DNA of 64,000 nucleotides, from contig NZ_LT632547.1 of assembly GCF_900119695.1 (NCBI RefSeq), forward strand, positions 1,456,893 through 1,520,892, in the 5' to 3' direction. Positions 36,755-45,219 of this stretch are shown piece after piece. The stretch is from Actinomyces urinae. Its GTDB lineage: Bacteria > Actinomycetota > Actinomycetes > Actinomycetales > Actinomycetaceae. Each line of letters starts with the position of its first letter. Positions within the stretch are counted from its first letter, which is position 1. The notes beneath the pieces were generated by a model that had not been told where the DNA came from, made no database searches, and worked only from the letters and a program-made list of their open reading frames with translations. The translations under genes were made by a program, and so were the position numbers.

Positions 36755-38071
36755 TTACGCGTCTAGTGCGGTGACGTCCACCTTGCACTCGTCGCCGATC
36801 TTCATGGGCGCAATCTTGCCCGCCTCACGAAGTTCAACCAGCTTTGGCAGAACGCGGTCACGCACACCCCACGGGTCGATCGTGTTCAGGTAGATGCGCG
36901 TGCCGCCCTCAAACCCGGCCAGAGTCGATATGCGCCACTTCAGCAGCAGACGCCAACGCATGGGGGAGGGCACATCAACGGGGCGGTGGTACCACTCCTC
37001 GTTGCAAGGAACTTCCGCTCCGGTGGCGGCGTGCATTGCGTGTACGAGGTCGGAGACGCCGCGCAACTTCTGCGGGCTTGCTTCCCAGGGGTTGTGCGCT
37101 TTGCCGAGCGGCCAGATCGCGATGGACGGGTAGCGGTGTCCGATGCCGGCGAGGGCGATGGCATGCTCATTTTGAGCAAGCAGTAGGCCGCGCGTGATGG
37201 CGGTGTGCAGGATTTTCTTGTAAATGTCGGGGTCGCGGCGGAGCCGGCCGAGCTCAGCTTCGGTTTGTACCGAATGCTCATCGATTGCAACTAGCTGCTT
37301 GTGCAGGTGGTCGAAAGAAGCTCCCGCGGGCTTAAGCCAGTTCTGGAAGCACGCCACGTATGCCACGTGCTCGTTGAGCTGGTACAGGTCCTCCATCGCC
37401 TCGATAGTTAGCTTCATGTACTGGTAGTGCTCCTCGGGCGTTAGCGTGCCCGAAGATGCCAGTTGCGTGTCCATCGTCGCGCCCGGCGTGTAGTGGCGTC
37501 TTGCAACAATGAGGTCGTGACCACCGCTAAAAAACCCGGAGGCTTCGGGTAGCAGTTGCGAATCGTCCAGGCTTGCAACCTCGTCCACGGTTTGCCCCGA
37601 TGCCATGAGGCGGGCTTTAACCACTCGCATAACGTGGTCGTAACCCGCAGGGCTGGCCAAGTAGTCGGCCATCCGGCGGTGCTGTGCTTCGGAGGGGACG
37701 TGCCCGTGGTTTAGGTGCCAGTACTTGTAGGAAACGATCTCAAACAGGTTGGGAACCCGGCGGAACTCCGCCACGGTTTCACGCAGGTCTTCAGCGCGTA
37801 GGTTTTCAAGCTTTTGCCAAGTTCCGTCCTCGTGCTTTACTACGCGCGCTTTTTCAGGAGGGGTTTCGAGGTAACGGCGCTCGCAAAATGCACAGTATTC
37901 TCCGTGGCGCTCTAAATCGATTGGAGCCTGCGTGGTTGCGGGGACGGTTAAAGGACGATGTCCGCGTCCGGGAACGGTCCACACTTCCGTTCCGGTGAGC
38001 ATGTTGGTTTGTTTAACAGTTCCATCGGCTAGACGCTCGATTGCTTTTACATCAGATTGCTCTTTGGACAT
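36755..38071 (-). CDS. DUF4921 family protein (galactose-1-phosphate uridylyltransferase-like)
   Basis: A 438-aa protein related to the HIT-type nucleotidyltransferases. It has a CxxC metal motif (YCAFCERRY) and a histidine-triad-like ASFDHLHKQLVAID near residue 275. WPLGKAHNPWEASP and the late NTIDPWGVRDRVLP are family blocks. Its substrate is not known. The start at 38071 lacks a Shine-Dalgarno sequence at usable distance but has TACGCT 6 bases upstream, so it is probably leaderless; a 23-codon extension is less likely. It is convergent with thiQ across only 29 bases with no clear terminator. Confidence 0.8.
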   Translation of the reverse strand: MSKEQSDVKAIERLADGTVKQTNMLTGTEVWTVPGRGHRPLTVPATTQAPIDLERHGEYCAFCERRYLETPPEKARVVKHEDGTWQKLENLRAEDLRETVAEFRRVPNLFEIVSYKYWHLNHGHVPSEAQHRRMADYLASPAGYDHVMRVVKARLMASGQTVDEVASLDDSQLLPEASGFFSGGHDLIVARRHYTPGATMDTQLASSGTLTPEEHYQYMKLTIEAMEDLYQLNEHVAYVACFQNWLKPAGASFDHLHKQLVAIDEHSVQTEAELGRLRRDPDIYKKILHTAITRGLLLAQNEHAIALAGIGHRYPSIAIWPLGKAHNPWEASPQKLRGVSDLVHAMHAATGAEVPCNEEWYHRPVDVPSPMRWRLLLKWRISTLAGFEGGTRIYLNTIDPWGVRDRVLPKLVELREAGKIAPMKIGDECKVDVTALDA

Positions 38072-38077
38072 ACTCCA

Positions 38078-38083
38078 AGCGTA
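38078..38083 (-). promoter_or_regulatory. -10 element TACGCT, leaderless start of the DUF4921 gene
   Basis: On minus, TACGCT is followed by 6 bases and then ATG at 38071. Confidence 0.5.
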
Positions 38084-38157
38084 ATGGATTGAGCCTGCCC
38101 AGGTGGGTAGAGGGGGCTGATTGAAGAATAAAGCGGCCAAATGAGCGGAAAAAGAAT

Positions 38158-38180
38158 GTGCCCACGCTATGCGCGGGCAC
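38158..38180 (-). terminator. Terminator after the ACT-domain gene
   Basis: On minus, GTGCCCGCGC and GCGTGGGCAC form a stem with one mismatch and a short loop, followed by ATTCTTTTTC. Confidence 0.65.
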
Positions 38181-38263
38181 CGGTATGAATCTCGAGAATG
38201 TTGTGTGAGTTGCGGAGTTGGAAGTGCTACGTTGCTCGGCCAATACCGCTGGAGTCTGTTGGC

Positions 38264-38671
38264 TTACTGGGGGAGCCAGCCCTTTGCTTGCTCTTTGAGG
38301 TCATGGAGAATCTCAAGAGCCTCGTCTGCCTTATCTACTTGAACAAACAGGTGGTCGCGGTGGAAACCGGCGAGTGAGTTACAGGTGATAGATCGAGACG
38401 CAAGAATCTGCGCGATCGTCGCTGTAATGCCAATGGTTTCCAGCGAAGAAGGCACGTCAAGCGAAATCCGTGTGAAGCGCTTTTCAGTGGGTAGGCCAGC
38501 TTCGATTGCACGATCTTCAGAAATGACGATTGTTTGGCCCTCGTATTCGCGTACGGTTGCGAAGGGCTCAACGCCTTCTGGAATCTCATCAAGTGCTACG
38601 AAAACGTAGATTCCCTGCGGCTTCAGCTCCATGTTCGCAAGGATATGATCCAAAGATAGTGAACTTGTCAT
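38264..38671 (-). CDS. ACT domain-containing protein
   Basis: A 135-aa protein with a likely pair of ACT-type ligand-binding folds. The first half is LELKPQGIYVFVALD-like through EYEGQTIVISED; the second is ISLDVPSSLETIGITATIAQIL followed by LFVQVDKADEALEILHDL. ACT domains usually bind amino acids; the target is unknown. ATG 38671 has no ribosome site but TACGGT lies 6 bases upstream, which indicates a leaderless mRNA; six extra codons upstream are rejected. Confidence 0.78.
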   Translation of the reverse strand: MTSSLSLDHILANMELKPQGIYVFVALDEIPEGVEPFATVREYEGQTIVISEDRAIEAGLPTEKRFTRISLDVPSSLETIGITATIAQILASRSITCNSLAGFHRDHLFVQVDKADEALEILHDLKEQAKGWLPQ

Positions 38672-38677
38672 GTAGGC

Positions 38678-38683
38678 ACCGTA
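38678..38683 (-). promoter_or_regulatory. -10 element TACGGT, leaderless start of the ACT gene
   Basis: On minus, TACGGT is followed by GCCTAC and then ATG at 38671. Confidence 0.5.
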
Positions 38684-38813
38684 ACGCAAAATATACGTTC
38701 CGTGCGTGTCTGTCTCATGTCTTGATTCTCATTAAGCGCTCCGCCCGCGCGCTCGGAACAATCGGGGCCGGCTCTCCAGAGAAAGCCGGCCCGGGTGAGA
38801 TGAAGCGCGAGGT

Positions 38814-40706
38814 TTATTCTTCGAACTGCAACGCGTGCAACTTTGCGTAAGCTCCTTGCGCCGCGAGTAGTTCTTCGTGACTGCCCTGCTCTACCACATC
38901 GCCATCTTCAAGAACTAAAATCACGTCAGCCGAGCGGATTGTAGAGAGCCTGTGTGCAATAACAAACGAAGTACGGCCCTTGCGTAGCCGTTCCATGGCC
39001 TCTTGAATCACGGCTTCTGTGCGCGTATCAACAGAAGAAGTGGCTTCATCCAAAATGAGAATGTCCGGCTTAGAGATGAATGCCCTCGCAATGGTTAGCA
39101 GCTGGCGTTCACCCTGTGAAAGGTTGGAGCCCTCGGCCTTCACAACCGTGTCGTAACCGCGGGGCAGGTGGCGAATAAACGAGTGTGCCTGCGCCTTCTT
39201 AGCGGCAGCGACTACCTCTTCCATCGAAACGTCGCGATCGGCGCCGTAAGCGATGTTCTCAGCAATCGTGCCTTCGAACAGCCACGTGTCTTGCAAAACC
39301 ATGCCGATGCCCGCGCGCAAATCATCCTTATTGATGTCTGCAATTGAGCGGCCGTTAATCGCGATCTTGCCCGAATCAATCTCGTAGAACCGCATCAAGA
39401 GGTTCACGAGCGTCGTTTTGCCGGCGCCCGTGGGGCCTACGATAGCAACCATGTGGCCGGGCTCTACGCTCAAACTGAGGTCGCGAATAACCGGCTTTTC
39501 CGGGTCGTAGCCAAACCGCACGTGTTCGAATGTAATCGACGCATCGCGCAAATCTACTGGGCTTTCCTTTGGCGCGTCCTGATCCATTTCCTGCGCGTCG
39601 AGGAACTCAAAAATGCGTTCCGCAGAAGCAACCATCGACTGCGCCAGAGTAGCCAGCGAAGCGAGAGAGGCAATCGGATGCCCAATCTGGCGCGAATACT
39701 GGATGAATGCCTGCACTCCGCCCAGCGAAATCGCGCCGGCTGCCACCTGCAGGCCACCCGCAATCGCAACCAGAATGTAAGAAATATTGGATGTGAGCAT
39801 CATCGCTGGTTGCATGAGCGAAGAAATTGCCTGCGCCCGCACAGCAGAGCCGTACAGGCTCTCATTGGCCTCATCGAACTGGCTGAGGAACTCGTCGTTC
39901 ATTGAGAACGCCTGCACGACCTCGTGACCCGTGTAGGCCTCCTCTACGATGCCGCCCAGTTGCCCCGTGGCCTTCCATTGCTGGCGGAAGTAGGGCTGCG
40001 CTTTTTTCGCAATCATGCCGGCAACAATAGCGCCGAATGGGATCGCAATAATCGCCAGGATTGCCAGGCGCCACGAAATCCAAAACATCATGAACAAAAT
40101 GCCAATGATGGTAAGGAAGCTTTCAAGCACCTGCTCAATCATTTGCGATAGCGACTGCGTAACGTTGTCCACGTCGTTAGTTACGCGCGACATGAGGTCG
40201 CCGCGCCTGCGTGAATCCATGTAGGATAGCGGGAGCTTATCGATCTTGTCCTGCACCTTCTTGCGAAGGGTGAAGCCCGTGTTCTGTACGATTTTACGAA
40301 TGATCATGCCAACGGTTAAGTAGGACAAAGAAGCCAATGCGTACACGGTAAAAGCAAGCAGGAGGACGCGGGCAAGGGCTTCGAAATCTACGCTCGAACC
40401 AGGAGTCAGGTTCATGGATTCCAGCATTTGCGCCAGCTGACTATTGCCCTCGGTGCGCAACTGGGTCACGTACTGAGCCTTCGTCATGCCCTCGGGGATG
40501 AAACTGGAGGCGACGCCGTTGAAGATGATGTTTGTGCCATCACCCAGCAGCTTCGGACCAGCAACCGTGAGAGCTACCGCAAGGGCCGTCAATAATACGG
40601 TTAACGAAATGCGTAAACGCTCCGGGCGAAGCTCACCAAATAAGCGTTTTACAGAACTCCAAAAGTCGTTGGTGTCGTTTTTGTAAGCGTCGCTGTGAGA
40701 ACTCAT
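38814..40706 (-). CDS. ABC exporter subunit with canonical nucleotide site (ATPase-permease)
   Basis: Half of a heterodimeric ABC exporter, 630 aa. Six transmembrane helices (about 30-350) precede the ATPase domain. Walker A GPTGAGKTTL, Walker B ILILDEATSSVD with the catalytic Glu, and H-loop VIAHRLSTI are canonical, but the signature reads LSQGE rather than LSGGQ. ATG 40706 overlaps the partner's stop and has GGAGG upstream. Together with the gene upstream it matches the TM287/288-type pair: this chain supplies the active Walker motifs, the partner supplies a good signature. Substrate unknown (lipid or drug). Confidence 0.92.
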   Translation of the reverse strand: MSSHSDAYKNDTNDFWSSVKRLFGELRPERLRISLTVLLTALAVALTVAGPKLLGDGTNIIFNGVASSFIPEGMTKAQYVTQLRTEGNSQLAQMLESMNLTPGSSVDFEALARVLLLAFTVYALASLSYLTVGMIIRKIVQNTGFTLRKKVQDKIDKLPLSYMDSRRRGDLMSRVTNDVDNVTQSLSQMIEQVLESFLTIIGILFMMFWISWRLAILAIIAIPFGAIVAGMIAKKAQPYFRQQWKATGQLGGIVEEAYTGHEVVQAFSMNDEFLSQFDEANESLYGSAVRAQAISSLMQPAMMLTSNISYILVAIAGGLQVAAGAISLGGVQAFIQYSRQIGHPIASLASLATLAQSMVASAERIFEFLDAQEMDQDAPKESPVDLRDASITFEHVRFGYDPEKPVIRDLSLSVEPGHMVAIVGPTGAGKTTLVNLLMRFYEIDSGKIAINGRSIADINKDDLRAGIGMVLQDTWLFEGTIAENIAYGADRDVSMEEVVAAAKKAQAHSFIRHLPRGYDTVVKAEGSNLSQGERQLLTIARAFISKPDILILDEATSSVDTRTEAVIQEAMERLRKGRTSFVIAHRLSTIRSADVILVLEDGDVVEQGSHEELLAAQGAYAKLHALQFEE

Positions 40707-42448
40707 TTTGCCTCCCCAACCTGCGAATTAGCGATCTCGCTATATAGCGGGCAATCGCGCAGCAACTGCGAGTGCGTGCCAAGGCCCTGCGCTTGGCCCT
40801 CGCCAAGCACCAGAATCTGATCCGCATCCGCAATCGAGGACGTCTTTTGCGAAACAATCACCACCGCGGCCTCGCCAACATACTCGGGCAGGCCATCGCG
40901 AAGCCTCTTCTCGGTAGCTGCGTCAAGGGCAGAGAGGGAGTCGTCAAAAATGTACAGGTCCGCGTCGCGGTAGAGGGCGCGTGCAATCGCTAGCCTCTGC
41001 CTCTGGCCGCCCGAAAAGTTCTGGCCGCCCGTGTCTACCTCGGAATCGATTCCCTCATCGAGGGCGCAGACGAAGTCGTAAGCTTGCGCTCCCTTTAGTG
41101 CCCACTCAACCCGGTCACGGTCAATCAGCTTCTCATCCGAGCTGCCCGAAACCGTTGAAGCGATCGTGCCTGAAAACAGGTATGCCTTTTGCGGCACCAG
41201 TGAAATGCGGCGGCGTACCTCGGATAGGCGATAGTCGCGCACGTCCTCGCCATTCATCTGAACTTCGCCACCAACCACGTCAAACAGGCGCGGAATCACT
41301 TTTACCAAAGACGATTTGCCCGAGGCCGTTGGGCCAATCACGCCGGTCACGGACCCGCGCGGGAAGTTCACGGACAGGTTCTTGAGGACGGGAGCCTCAG
41401 CCCCTGGATAACTGATGGTCACATCGTTCAAGCTGAACTCGGCGGGGCCGGCCAGAGCCTTAGGGTGGCCCGGAACGTGCAAGTTGGACTTGGTTACCAG
41501 CACTTCGTTGATGCGCTCAGCGGACACTGAGCCGCGCGGCACCATCACAAAAATGAAACCGGCCATCATTACCGACATGAAGATTTGCATCAGGTAGTTG
41601 ATGAACGCGATCAGCGATCCAACCTCCATGTTACCCGCTGCAATCAGGTGGCCACCAAACCAGATGACCAGCACCTGCGCCGTCCAAGTCACCAGTTGCG
41701 TGGCGGGGAACATGAACGCAAATAGGGCGCCGATCTTCATGGCTACCCCGCGCAGTTCAGTATTGACCTGCTCGTACTTGGCGCGCTCGGTTTCTTGCCG
41801 CACAAATGCGCGGATCACGCGCATACCCGAAAGCTGCTCGCGAAGCACAGTGTTCATGCGGTCAATGCGCTTTTGCTGCGTCTTAAACAGCGGCACCATC
41901 TTCCACATCACCAGGCCGATTACCGTCGCAATCAAAGGAACAACCACCAGCAGCATTTGTGACACTTGCACGCTTTGACGCAACGCCATCACAATCGCGC
42001 CCACGCCCATCAGTGGCGCCATTACGGCCATGGTTAGTGTCATGAACGTAACCATTTGTACCTGCTGCACATCGTTGGTTGTGCGCGTGATTAGTGACGG
42101 CGGCCCGAAGTGGGTTAGTTGATCCGTAGAGAACGTCTGTGCGTTTACAAACTGCTTCCGCCTGAGCCAGCGTCCCAGCCTCATCGACACTACGGCAGAC
42201 AAAATGATTGCCAGCGTTGAGCACGTCATCTGAACCACAGTGAATGCGATCATTAACCCGCCCAGGCGCCAAACCGTTGCCGTATCGCCAACCACGACGC
42301 CCTCATTAATGATTCGGGCATTCAAATCAGGCAAAAATAGAGCGGCTACCGTCGCACCGATCTGCAAAAGAAAAATGCCAAGCAGTGTGGGAATGCGGCG
42401 GTGTAAGAACTTCCAAGCCAATTTGAAAAGCAACGAAACTCCCAACAA
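40703..42448 (-). CDS. ABC exporter subunit with degenerate nucleotide site (ATPase-permease)
   Basis: Partner half-transporter, 581 aa, with six N-terminal helices. The ATPase domain has Walker A GPTASGKSSL and signature FSGGQ, but Walker B is IFDDSLSALD (Asp for the catalytic Glu) and the H-loop is IVSQKTSSI (Gln for His). That is the usual degenerate site of heterodimeric exporters. The start is uncertain: TTG 42448 is the first in-frame start codon, and another TTG at 42433 has GGGAG just upstream. The 5' region carries a GAACCA hexanucleotide repeat. It overlaps the next gene by 4 bases. Confidence 0.9.
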   Translation of the reverse strand: MLGVSLLFKLAWKFLHRRIPTLLGIFLLQIGATVAALFLPDLNARIINEGVVVGDTATVWRLGGLMIAFTVVQMTCSTLAIILSAVVSMRLGRWLRRKQFVNAQTFSTDQLTHFGPPSLITRTTNDVQQVQMVTFMTLTMAVMAPLMGVGAIVMALRQSVQVSQMLLVVVPLIATVIGLVMWKMVPLFKTQQKRIDRMNTVLREQLSGMRVIRAFVRQETERAKYEQVNTELRGVAMKIGALFAFMFPATQLVTWTAQVLVIWFGGHLIAAGNMEVGSLIAFINYLMQIFMSVMMAGFIFVMVPRGSVSAERINEVLVTKSNLHVPGHPKALAGPAEFSLNDVTISYPGAEAPVLKNLSVNFPRGSVTGVIGPTASGKSSLVKVIPRLFDVVGGEVQMNGEDVRDYRLSEVRRRISLVPQKAYLFSGTIASTVSGSSDEKLIDRDRVEWALKGAQAYDFVCALDEGIDSEVDTGGQNFSGGQRQRLAIARALYRDADLYIFDDSLSALDAATEKRLRDGLPEYVGEAAVVIVSQKTSSIADADQILVLGEGQAQGLGTHSQLLRDCPLYSEIANSQVGEAK

Positions 42449-42458
42449 GCATTGACCT

Positions 42459-42477
42459 GAACCAGAACCAGAACCAG
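42459..42477. repeat. Hexanucleotide tandem repeat (GAACCA)x3 in the ABC exporter leader
   Basis: Three perfect GAACCA units (GGTTCT-type on minus) followed by a partial unit lie 11 bases upstream of the exporter start, within the roughly 75-base divergent promoter region. Confidence 0.7.
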
Positions 42478-42513
42478 CCTCTAAGGCACGTAAAACAGGT
42501 CAGTAGACCATAG

Positions 42514-42519
42514 TAACTT
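42514..42519 (+). promoter_or_regulatory. -10 element TAACTT, leaderless start
   Basis: TAACTT is followed by TAAGAC and ATG 42526; no Shine-Dalgarno sequence is present. Confidence 0.5.
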
Positions 42520-42525
42520 TAAGAC

Positions 42526-43143
42526 ATGAGACAACTTAAGTCTTTTTCAGACAGTGTGTTAAAAATCGCGATCCACTACGCGTTTGCGCGCACCCACGGT
42601 CTCGCTCCGATTGAAACAGCCGAGGACTCCGGGGAGCTCGCCGGTATCCTCGCCGGCCTTGGCGTGGCTGATCCGGAGGGCAGGGCCGGGCAAATCCTCG
42701 CGCTTGCGGCCGCTTCTAAACGTCGGGCAGACGAGGGAGAGGGTGCCTCGCTCTCTGCACAAAGGTATGACCAGATGCGGGTTGAAATTCTGGCTGAACT
42801 GGGGCTTGAATCCGCGCGCGGAGTGAGGCTCTGGCCGCCCACTTACCAAACCATCATGCAACGGTTTGGCGGAACCTGGGCCGGCGCGATGAAAGGGTGT
42901 GGGCTCACAGCGTCTAGCGATGGGAAAGTTGGGCGCAAAAACGCCCGGTTTAGTGAAACCGACCGGATTCGCGCCATCCGCGCCTACCTCGCGGAATGCG
43001 AGAGTGCGCAAACCTCGGCCTCCTACGCCGGCTACACCAAGTGGGCTAAAGAAAACGGGCGCCCATCCGGCTCAAACATTCGCCAGGTATACGGAACTTG
43101 GAACCGGGCGCTAGAGCAGCTGGTGGGCCTCGAAAACGCTTAA
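42526..43143 (+). CDS. Uncharacterised protein with homing-endonuclease-associated repeats
   Basis: A 205-aa protein without a recognised catalytic domain. Two segments fit the homing-endonuclease-associated repeat pattern (small, aromatic, FG-W-A---GL). One is TYQTIMQRFGGTWAGAMKGCGL (about 105-127). The other is the stretch from YTKWAKENGRPSG to NIRQVYGTWNRALEQLVGL (about 168-202). Such repeats are thought to bind DNA and usually accompany HNH or LAGLIDADG nucleases, but no nuclease motif is present here. The N-terminal 100 residues are helical and unrecognised. It is probably leaderless (TAACTT 6 bases before the ATG). It is divergent from the ABC exporter and 7 bases from the convergent S4 gene. 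Confidence 0.65.
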   Translation: MRQLKSFSDSVLKIAIHYAFARTHGLAPIETAEDSGELAGILAGLGVADPEGRAGQILALAAASKRRADEGEGASLSAQRYDQMRVEILAELGLESARGVRLWPPTYQTIMQRFGGTWAGAMKGCGLTASSDGKVGRKNARFSETDRIRAIRAYLAECESAQTSASYAGYTKWAKENGRPSGSNIRQVYGTWNRALEQLVGLENA

Positions 43144-43150
43144 CGGGGCC

Positions 43151-43540
43151 TCAAATGCGGCCGGTGTTTGTATCGCGACCACGCAGGCGATCCAGTTCAC
43201 GACGCTCGCGCTTAGTAGGCCTGCCTGAACCGCGCTCGCGGCGAGGAAGCGCCATCATGACGTACGCCTCGGGTCTCGGCTCTGAATGATCTACATACGC
43301 TTTTTGAGCAATCGGAGCGCCCACGCGCGTACGGAGAATCTGAACTACTTCTAGCACGCGATCAAAACCTTGAAAACGATACGTCACAGTGTCGCCCACA
43401 CTCACTTTTTGGGACGGCTTAGCGGTAGAACCATTGATTTTTACGTGACCCGCCTTACATGCGGCAGTAGCTTGAGAACGCGACTTCAGCTGCCGCACGC
43501 TCCACAGCCACGTGTCTACTCTGACGGATTCATCACTCAC
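43151..43540 (-). CDS. S4 domain RNA-binding protein (Hsp15-like)
   Basis: A 129-aa protein with an N-terminal S4 RNA-binding domain (VRVDTWLWSVRQLKSRSQATAACKAGHVKING...KPSQKVSVGDTV) and a basic C-terminal tail with RPTKRERRELDRLRG. This is the Hsp15/YlmH-like layout, and relatives bind stalled 50S subunits with nascent chains. The GTG start at 43540 has TAGCAT 6 bases upstream and no ribosome site, so it is probably leaderless. Divergent from the exchanger gene, with start codons 38 bases apart. Confidence 0.85.
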   Translation of the reverse strand: MSDESVRVDTWLWSVRQLKSRSQATAACKAGHVKINGSTAKPSQKVSVGDTVTYRFQGFDRVLEVVQILRTRVGAPIAQKAYVDHSEPRPEAYVMMALPRRERGSGRPTKRERRELDRLRGRDTNTGRI

Positions 43541-43546
43541 ATTCCC

Positions 43547-43572
43547 ATGCTATAGGAGCTGTGGCATAGGCT
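43547..43572. promoter_or_regulatory. Two divergent leaderless core promoters in 38 bases
   Basis: Minus: TAGCAT (43552-43547), 6 bases, GTG 43540. Plus: TAGGCT (43567-43572), 6 bases, GTG 43579. The two -10 elements are only 14 bases apart, so the -35 region of each lies on or beyond the other's start and the promoters must overlap. Confidence 0.55.
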
Positions 43573-43578
43573 AAGAGC

Positions 43579-45153
43579 GTGTTCGAAATTCTATCCCAAA
43601 GCGCTATCCTCACTTTCTTCCTGGTAGTGGCACTTGGCGCCGCATTCGGCCAGATCAAGTTTTGGCACCTAAAGTTCGGTGCGGCAGGAGCCCTCTTCGT
43701 GGGCCTGGCTCTGTCCGCCGCCTACCCTGACCTCGGCCAAAACATGTCGCTGCTACAGTCCATCGGACTCGCCATGTTTACCTACACGGTGGGTGTTGCC
43801 GCGGGCAGCACCTTCATGCAGCAGTTGAAGAGCCAAGCTCCGCTAATCGGCGCGGCCGCCCTAATGACCCTGGCCGCCGGCGTCGTCACCGTTGTGGGAG
43901 GCAAACTCCTCGAGATTCCCGCCGAGTTATCCACCGGACTGTTTACCGGCGCCCTCACCTCCGCGCCGGCCCTCGACTCCGCGCTGCGCGTCACCGGGTC
44001 TGCAACTCCGGGCGCCGGCTACGCCGTGGGCTATCCATTCGGCGTCATCGTTGGCATCATCATCGTCACCATCGTGGTGGAGCGGCCCTGGAAGGGCGAA
44101 AAAGATACGCCTTCACTTGCCGGCGCCGGCCTTGTAGCCCGCACCGCGCACGTGCAAAAGACCATCAACCTGCGCCAAATCGAACCGTGGGCGTGCCAGG
44201 ACGTGCGCCTATCCTACCTGCGCCGCGGCGACAAAACCCGCGTGGTTGTCCCCGGCGAAGAACTCCAGCCGGATGACCTCGTTGTAGTGGTTGGCATTGA
44301 AGATCGCGTACACGAAACCATCGACATCCTCGGATATGAATCCAGCGTTCACATTGCAGATGACAGGCGAGCGGTGGACTTTGAAAAGATCCGCGTCTCC
44401 AACTCGGACATGACCGGACGAACCATCGCGGAGCTCAACATTCCCGTGAAGTTTGGCGGCATCATCACGCGCGTTACGCGCGGCGACCTAGAGCTGCTAG
44501 CCAAAGACGAACTGGCGCTACAACCCGGCGACGAAGTCTCGGTTTCCGTCCCGTCCTCGCAGCTGAGCGCGGTGCGTAGTTTCTTTGGCGATTCGGATCG
44601 TCGCATCGCCGAGGTGGACGCCCTCACCTTTGGGCTGGGCATGGTGCTCGGCCTGCTTCTTGGCCTTGTGTCTGTTCCCATGCCCGGAGGCGCAATGTTC
44701 TCACTTGGCGCAGCAGCCGGTCCGCTCGTGGTTGGCATGGTGCTGGGAGCGCTTCGCCGCACCGGCAACCTGATCTGGTCCATGCCAGAATCTGTGAACC
44801 TCACGGTGCGCCAGCTTGGCCTCCTGTTCTTCCTTGCGGCTCTTGGCCTTGGCGCCGGGCCCGCATTCAAGGAGGTCGTGGTTACCTCGCTCGGTTGGAA
44901 GGCCGCGATCCTCGCCACCTCAATTACCTTGATTTCTGCAACCCTGCTTGCCATTGCTGGCCGTCTGCTGAAGCTGTCCGGCCCTCGTACTGCGGGTGGC
45001 GTTGCCGGCTTCCTCGGCCAGCCCGCCATCATGCAGGCTGCCGCCGCGAAGGTTGCGGACGAGCGCATCGAGTCGGCCTACGCGGCCCTCTTTGCCTCCT
45101 CGATCGTGTTCAAGATCCTCCTGGTGCCAGCGATATACGCTTTCTTGGCGTAA
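43579..45153 (+). CDS. Aspartate:alanine exchanger family transporter with TrkA-C domains
   Basis: Membrane protein of 524 aa with two groups of about five hydrophobic segments (1-170 and 340-524) flanking two cytosolic TrkA-C domains (about 185-330: VVVPGEELQPDDLVVVVG, and LALQPGDEVSVSVPSSQL). The membrane halves contain FTGALTSAPALDSAL and FLGQPAIMQAAAAK, as in YidE/YbjL-type and AspT antiporters. The substrate is unknown; related proteins exchange small acids. GTG 43579 is likely leaderless. It ends at a bidirectional terminator. Confidence 0.87.
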   Translation: MFEILSQSAILTFFLVVALGAAFGQIKFWHLKFGAAGALFVGLALSAAYPDLGQNMSLLQSIGLAMFTYTVGVAAGSTFMQQLKSQAPLIGAAALMTLAAGVVTVVGGKLLEIPAELSTGLFTGALTSAPALDSALRVTGSATPGAGYAVGYPFGVIVGIIIVTIVVERPWKGEKDTPSLAGAGLVARTAHVQKTINLRQIEPWACQDVRLSYLRRGDKTRVVVPGEELQPDDLVVVVGIEDRVHETIDILGYESSVHIADDRRAVDFEKIRVSNSDMTGRTIAELNIPVKFGGIITRVTRGDLELLAKDELALQPGDEVSVSVPSSQLSAVRSFFGDSDRRIAEVDALTFGLGMVLGLLLGLVSVPMPGGAMFSLGAAAGPLVVGMVLGALRRTGNLIWSMPESVNLTVRQLGLLFFLAALGLGAGPAFKEVVVTSLGWKAAILATSITLISATLLAIAGRLLKLSGPRTAGGVAGFLGQPAIMQAAAAKVADERIESAYAALFASSIVFKILLVPAIYAFLA

Positions 45154-45155
45154 CA

Positions 45156-45194
45156 AACAGCCCTTCGTTTCCTAGGTGGAACCGAAGGGCTGTT
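45156..45194. terminator. Bidirectional terminator
   Basis: A 17-pair stem with one mismatch (AACAGCCCTTCG...TTCC with GGAA...CGAAGGGCTGTT), between the convergent exchanger and aminopeptidase genes. Confidence 0.85.
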
Positions 45195-45219
45195 GCGTTA
45201 GATTACGCAAGGCGGGCGC

